DNA of 64,000 nucleotides from Agroathelia rolfsii (lineage: Eukaryota > Basidiomycota > Agaricomycetes > Amylocorticiales > Amylocorticiaceae). The stretch's first letter is position 1. Every line of letters starts with the position of its first letter. The notes below the pieces were generated by a model. It had not been told where the DNA came from and searched no databases. It saw nothing but the letters and a program-made list of their open reading frames with translations. The translations under genes were made by a program, and so were the position numbers. The stretch lies in assembly GCA_018343915.1 (NCBI GenBank), contig JABRWF010000001.1, positions 1,550,001-1,614,000 on the forward strand, in the 5' to 3' direction. This document shows, in pieces, positions 59,235-64,000 of the stretch.

Positions 59235-61011
59235 ATGCCGTTCCCGGCGACAAACGACTTGCGCTCGTCTGCTATACACCGAGAACCTTTGCATACTTTG
59301 TCACATGAACAAAGCCATGGGCACGGACATGGACATGGGCATGGTCATGCTGGTAATAGCATAATCGTAGAGGACGGGTGAGTTGTTCCTCCTCCTTCAA
59401 TATCTTTTCGCAATCGTGATACTGAACCGCTGCTCTCGCTTTTCCCTTAGAGACTTCCCGCATGCGCCTGCGCTCACTGCGGATGAGAATGCGTGGTACT
59501 ACCCGTCACATGGGTACGGTTCGTCTGATGACGATGAAGATGACGATGAAGGCGGAGGAGGGGGATTAGACGAGGACTACTACGCTGGGGAGGTCGATGG
59601 GGACGTTCTTTTCTCCTCTCCAAGTGCCCACGGCGCGAGTGATGTGAGGAGGAACGGCGGTGTGGTGGCGAGAGGCAATTGGGGCAACAAGCACACCAAG
59701 CGCGCTCGGTGGGCCCGACGGGGCAAGATTGCTGCGTGGGGACCTGGGATGGAGGATTGGCAGGTGTGTATCCGTGTGTCTTTCTATCTATGGAACTCTG
59801 GAGCTCATTCATTCATTCATTCATTGTACACACAGGCTGAAGAACGCGCACGAAAACGACTCAAGCTCCTCCTACCCCCTAACAATAACACCGCATCCCG
59901 CCGCTCGCCCTCGCCATCTTCCCCACCGACGCCAACGCTCCCGCACTTGCGCTCGCCCTCGCCGCCACTGGAGGCGCCGTACGCACAGCCGGCGATCCAG
60001 CACGGCTCCTACGTCTCCTTCGTCCTCGACAAGTCCACCACGCACACGTTCCGGTCCAGGCAGCTCCTCGAGCTCGAGAACGCGACGACGGCGCTAATCG
60101 AGGGCGAAGCGTTGCTGAGGGGTGCGCTGGGCCGGCTCTGGCAGGTGTTGAACGACGATCCGGATCGGCAGGTGTATGTGGGCGCGATGGCGTCGGTCGG
60201 GCTTGGGCTCGGGCTCGGATTGGCGCCGGGGGGCGGTGATGGGGGGCTTGATGGTGCGGGGAATGGTGGGCCAGGGGCGTATGTGAATGGCGGAATGTAT
60301 GCTCCGCCTGCGCCTGGCGCTGGTGGTGCTGTGGTGCCGAAACGGGAGGAGGAAGAGGAACACCACCACCAACAACAACAACAGCAGCAGCAGCAGCAGC
60401 CATCACAATCGCAACAACAGGAATCATCAGAAGAACAGCAGCAACAACAGCCACAAGCCCCTCCACCACAGCAACAGCAACAACCCATAGTAATATCAGA
60501 AGATCAGCCCATGTTGGATCTCCAAGAACCCGATGATGAGGTCGCGCGTCGGCTCGCACGCGCACCCGACTTGACACCGACGGTCCATAAGCTCTTTTTG
60601 TCCTTCCCGACGAGCTTGACCACAACGGCAGCTCCTACAGTCCCTGGTATCGTCGGCAATAGTATCAATATCACCACAGGTGCACCCGGCGCCAGTAGTA
60701 GTAGCAGTACCACGGCAAATACGAACGGCACTGGTGGCGGCGCTACTGGTAGTAGTAACAATACTAGTTCTCTAGCAGTTCTCGAGCCCTCCCAGTTCGC
60801 CCCGCCAGAGGGACAGCTGGAGCGTCTCGAAAAGGCGCTCGCGACGCTGCGCGAGCTGCAGGATGATGGGCGGGAGTATGTCGAACGGCTGGAAGAGATC
60901 CGCGAGGGGCTCAGTGCCGTGCGCGCGCAGAGGGACGTGATTTGGAGGGTTGTGAGGGAGACGGCGATCAAGGAGCTGCAGGAGGAGAGTGGCATGGTCG
61001 TACGTGGGTAG
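59235..61011 (+). CDS. RXT2-like protein, candidate Rpd3L complex subunit
   Basis: Three exons: ATG at 59235 to about 59380 (phase-2 donor GTGAGT), about 59452 to 59763, and 59836-61011. Exon 1 encodes a Gly-His repeat (HGHGHGHGHGHA). Exon 2 has a poly-acidic run, then the block RGNWGNKHTKRARWARRGKIAAWGPGMEDWQ continuing into AEERARKRLKLLLP, which resembles the N-terminal domain of Rxt2. Exon 3 has a helical block (FRSRQLLELENATTALIEGEALLRGALGRLWQVL), a poly-Gln region near 60,361-60,490 and a C-terminal coiled-coil-like segment (LERLEKALATLRELQDDGREYVERLEEIREGLSAVRAQRD). In yeasts Rxt2 belongs to the large Rpd3 deacetylase complex. The family assignment rests on one block recalled from the family, so treat it as probable. 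An Rpd3 gene lies 45 kb upstream. Confidence 0.6.
59805..59825. repeat. (TCAT)n microsatellite in the last intron of the RXT2-like gene
   Basis: Five tandem TCAT/ATTC units between the GTGTGT donor and the acceptor of the second intron. Simple repeat. Confidence 0.85.
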
Positions 61012-61416
61012 GTAAAGGTGGGGAGCTGGAGAACGCTTTGGGTTGTTGGTTTTTCTTCTTATGGGTCAGAACACGCATTGGGGGCTTGAACAAGCAAAAA
61101 TTTAATTAATATGCTATGTACAACTTGCGATGATAGAAAATAACGAAGTACATTGTGATATTAGATGAAAAGAAGTGACGGTGGACAATTATAATCACAT
61201 TCAAATCTTGCCGATACTGGATGTGAACTGAGCATCTGAGTGGGCTGTAACAGACCGTCGGAAGGTGTACAACGTCCCCGTCCCATCCGGGAATAGTACG
61301 AAGAGCAAAACATCTTGATTATTATTGTTATCAATATATAAGTATCTGAGCCAAATCAGTGTTAGCTGTAAATGAGATAGAAATACATTTCTCCCCGTCA
61401 CTCCAATCAATCCAGT
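61012..61416. other. Convergent intergenic
   Basis: About 400 bp between two convergent stop codons; AT-rich, with presumed polyadenylation regions. Nothing else seen. Confidence 0.6.
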
Positions 61417-63270
61417 TCAGTCTATGAACAATGGGTCAGGATCCATAGCCTGGAACCATTGGCCAAAATCTTGGTCGAACACATCATCCGAGTATACCAA
61501 CGTTTGCACGAGCTTATTCAGGCGCGCCCCCGACCGATGGTGATCCTCGCCCGTGCCGGGGATGACGAGAATGCACTGCTTGTGACCGCAGTCCTTGCGC
61601 AGCTTCAGACAGTGCGCGAGATGCTTGAACGATCCGTCTTCGAATGGAAAATTGTTATTGTCATTATTGTTGTTATGGGAGGACCGTCCACCGCCGGAAC
61701 GATTAGGTGTGAACCGCGCATTGAGGAACTTGAGCTCATCCAGGCAGGGCAGGAAGATAGTCGATTCTTGTGGTTTACTGGAAGGGCCAGCACCGTCCAG
61801 ACCATCATTGTCCACATTTTCTTTGCTTCTCTCCCGGCCCCTGCCGCTCCTTTTGTTACGCGCATTGCGAGCGTGGCGTTCGACCTCGTCCGCGCTCGGG
61901 GTTAAGGCAGTAATCAGGGGGCTAGGGTCGGCGAGGCCCTCGGTATGTAGAGTTTTCAGATGCTTAGAATGCCCCAGGACCCCCGTCCACCAATCCACCG
62001 AGAGAGGTTGGCGAATGCTGCAATCGAACTTGTTCAGCTGGCTCAGGTCCACCCGGGACAGGGAAAGGAGTGTCGCCCGCGCGATATCAATCGGATGGTC
62101 GCGGTGCCAGGTATTGGAGAATATTAGTGACTCGTCGTCAGGCGGATCGTGAATGTAGGTGAGTACTCGCTTGTCTATGATCGAGCAGGCGCCTATGCTA
62201 ACGGTGACCGGTGGTTTGTGTCGACTAACGAGCTGCGCACATGTGCGGAGGAGGTAAACCATCGTGCTTTCGTCGCTAGTCGAGATGTTAAGCGTGATTG
62301 ATTCGATGTTGGGGAGCGTGGTGGGGTTGATCATCTTCTTGGCCAGCGCCGCTCCCTCCGACCAAACACGGAAGACTTTCAGATGTGTCATCGTCAGGTG
62401 AGAAGGCATGATGCCTTCACCCTGCGCGTCGTCCGTGATAACGTTGAGAAGTTCCAGGGTTTGGATGTTTGGGGAGCGTTCTAGCACGGCGTGAATTTGG
62501 GCGACAGTGGTCTTGTGAGTTCGAAGCAAGCTTCCGGTAAGACTGAGAGATGTTAGATTGTTCAGCTCGACCCTATTCCAATCAAAACCACAAGAGACTA
62601 AGAAGATATCCTGGACGTGATTTAGATTCTCGGGACGCGGGAGTGTATACGACCGTGCTGGGGATCCCTCGATAAAACCATCCGGAAAGGAAAGGTGCAA
62701 AGATGTTAAATAGGGCATGTCTGAATCCAGCATTTTCATGACCGTCATGCCATTGATACTATATCTGTGCGTGTGTAAGCAGATCTTCTTAACCCTTCCC
62801 ATGTGTGCCGAGATCAAGGCTCGTATGTCATCACTGAGTAGCATGTGGGCAATAATGTTTCTATCAAGGGCAATAGGAAGGCTTCCAGATCTCTCTAAAA
62901 AAGTCTCGATACCGCCAATTTTCCTCGGGAAGCCATCAGTCCAGAGAGAGGGGTTGGAAAGGGCGACACCACGCCAGTAGCTGCAAATATGTGAGACGCA
63001 TAGGACCCACTTCACAGTATGACCATGGTTATGTATCTGAGGGTTAGATATCATAGGGAGTGTCATCATGTTCTTAATGTAGCAGAATACATTGGAGAGA
63101 ACTTCGGGAGGAAGTCTTGCGTTGATGAGCGCCTTCATGTTGCGATGCATCTCGAGCTGACGCAATTTTTGACGGAGCTTGACGATATCACTGTCGATTA
63201 CATCGCGCTCCTTTGCAAGCTGCTGAGCCAGAGAGACCGTATCTTCTGGGTGATTTCTTGCGTTGGGCAT
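61417..63270 (-). CDS. F-box-like protein with leucine-rich C-terminal region
   Basis: A single frame of 617 residues from the ATG at 63,270. A coiled-coil (VSLAQQLAKERDVIDSDIVKLRQKLRQLEMH) precedes the F-box-like segment INARLPPEVLSNVFCYIK, followed by KWVLCVSHICSYWRGVALSNPSLW. This is the arrangement common in basidiomycete F-box proteins. The rest has recurring Leu patterns (LTSLHLSF, LNNLTSLSLTG, IQTLELLNV, LDELKFLNARF) consistent with an irregular LRR solenoid that would bind substrates. F-box proteins link substrates to the SCF ubiquitin ligase through Skp1. The frame stays open up to 63,327, but a GTGAGT donor at 63,337 and CCTAG acceptor at 63,275 suggest a leader intron, so I start at 63,270. 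Confidence 0.8.
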   Translation of the reverse strand: MPNARNHPEDTVSLAQQLAKERDVIDSDIVKLRQKLRQLEMHRNMKALINARLPPEVLSNVFCYIKNMMTLPMISNPQIHNHGHTVKWVLCVSHICSYWRGVALSNPSLWTDGFPRKIGGIETFLERSGSLPIALDRNIIAHMLLSDDIRALISAHMGRVKKICLHTHRYSINGMTVMKMLDSDMPYLTSLHLSFPDGFIEGSPARSYTLPRPENLNHVQDIFLVSCGFDWNRVELNNLTSLSLTGSLLRTHKTTVAQIHAVLERSPNIQTLELLNVITDDAQGEGIMPSHLTMTHLKVFRVWSEGAALAKKMINPTTLPNIESITLNISTSDESTMVYLLRTCAQLVSRHKPPVTVSIGACSIIDKRVLTYIHDPPDDESLIFSNTWHRDHPIDIARATLLSLSRVDLSQLNKFDCSIRQPLSVDWWTGVLGHSKHLKTLHTEGLADPSPLITALTPSADEVERHARNARNKRSGRGRERSKENVDNDGLDGAGPSSKPQESTIFLPCLDELKFLNARFTPNRSGGGRSSHNNNNDNNNFPFEDGSFKHLAHCLKLRKDCGHKQCILVIPGTGEDHHRSGARLNKLVQTLVYSDDVFDQDFGQWFQAMDPDPLFID

Positions 63271-64000
63271 TATTCTAGGGATAGTGCACATTCGTGAGGA
63301 TGATTCGGTTATGCGTATCGTATCCAAACCAACTCACGCCTATTGAGGCCACATGTAGCCCGCTATGGACTTGAGTAGTAAATATGCCAGATTGTATGAT
63401 GCAAGCAATCAAAGAGATATAATAGCTGCTAACAAAGATGCAAAGTAATTGTAGTGATTATGGTGGTAGTTGGGTTACATGCAGTATATTCTGTTTGTGA
63501 TTGCGCTAATCAGACAAATCGACATGTTCTCAGTCTACTACGAAATGAAGAGATGATGCCAAGACGGGCCTTGTTCCTAAAACACCCGTCTTTCATATAC
63601 TGATCCGTGTGTCGAGACAAGCACAAGACCAGGTTAGTGGTATCGAATCACACTAGTCCACCGTCCCATAGTGAAATAGTATCCAATAAGAATATGTACG
63701 AGTTCAACTCAACCAAGGAATGTAATGAGATAAGTACATTATATGAAATATAAGACAAAAGAAAAGAACAACAGAAAGAGTATGCCAGTGTGTATAAATT
63801 GAATAGGTAGATGTATCCCCCCTTTTGAACGGGAGAAAAAAATGAATGGATTGGGATGTGGAGGGTTATGGATTTCATGTTATTGTGAGTGTCCATGAAT
63901 GGATGATAGCGTTCCAAGCGTTCATTTGGAACCGAAAAGTGGGAGAGGAAAGACAGGAATTGCTATTGCTCTAATTCAAGTTCAGTGAATTCTTGGCCTT
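63271..64000. other. Upstream region to the right edge
   Basis: About 730 bp: a probable 63-nt leader intron of the F-box gene (63,275-63,337), then AT-rich sequence with no gene I can support. Any further gene lies beyond the window. Confidence 0.5.

Noticed and set aside
59879..60625. Long antisense open frames opposite the RXT2-like gene
   Set aside because: High-GC coding sequence opens the opposite frames; they are Arg/Pro/Cys-rich and show no domain.

Overview
This window is nuclear DNA from a filamentous basidiomycete, most likely an Agaricomycete. Coding regions are cut by many short introns (about 45-80 nt, donors mostly GTRNGT, CTGAC/CTAAC-like branch points, acceptors YAG). Gene spacing is compact and the protein families are eukaryotic. 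I see no bacterial, plasmid or viral genes, no CRISPR array, no convincing tRNA or rRNA and no intact transposon.

Layout. 1-7 kb: the N-terminal half of a Blm10/PA200 proteasome activator (minus strand, cut by the left edge), then an Aim18-type chalcone-isomerase-fold mitochondrial protein (minus) and TIM21 (plus), which share a 123-bp divergent promoter. 8-10.5 kb: an intronless class 3 lipase and a decayed unidentified gene. 12.3-14.8 kb: an Rpd3-type class I histone deacetylase. 16.9-20.6 kb: an ECD/SGT1 protein. 22-26 kb: a small conserved-looking protein of unknown function and a DEDDy 3'-5' exonuclease. 26-29 kb: a 3.6-kb stretch without a gene I can support. 29-37 kb: a C3HC4 RING protein with a very long low-complexity tail, and an 807-residue unknown protein. 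37-39.4 kb: TRAX and a histidine-triad protein, divergently transcribed. 39.7-48.6 kb: a second, complete Blm10/PA200 gene. 49.8-53 kb: a single-pass membrane protein followed by a degenerate copy of it. 54-64 kb: a BTG/Tob protein, ribosomal protein eS27, an RXT2-like protein and an F-box protein.

How the genes relate. Two themes recur: protein turnover (two proteasome activators, RING, F-box) and Rpd3-type chromatin repression (Rpd3 deacetylase plus an RXT2-like subunit of the same complex). Fungal neighbours need not be functionally linked, so this is suggestive only. The two Blm10 genes share many intron positions and phases, so they arose by duplication of an intron-bearing gene.

The most interesting details are at splice level. 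The last exon of the complete Blm10 gene is eight nucleotides long, and splicing it in creates the Tyr-Tyr-Ala (HbYX) tail that docks on the 20S proteasome. Retaining that intron would bury the motif under about 31 extra residues. The deacetylase carries a tandem Gly-Pro-Gly-His duplication in a conserved loop. Exon boundaries were read by eye and may be off by a base or two.
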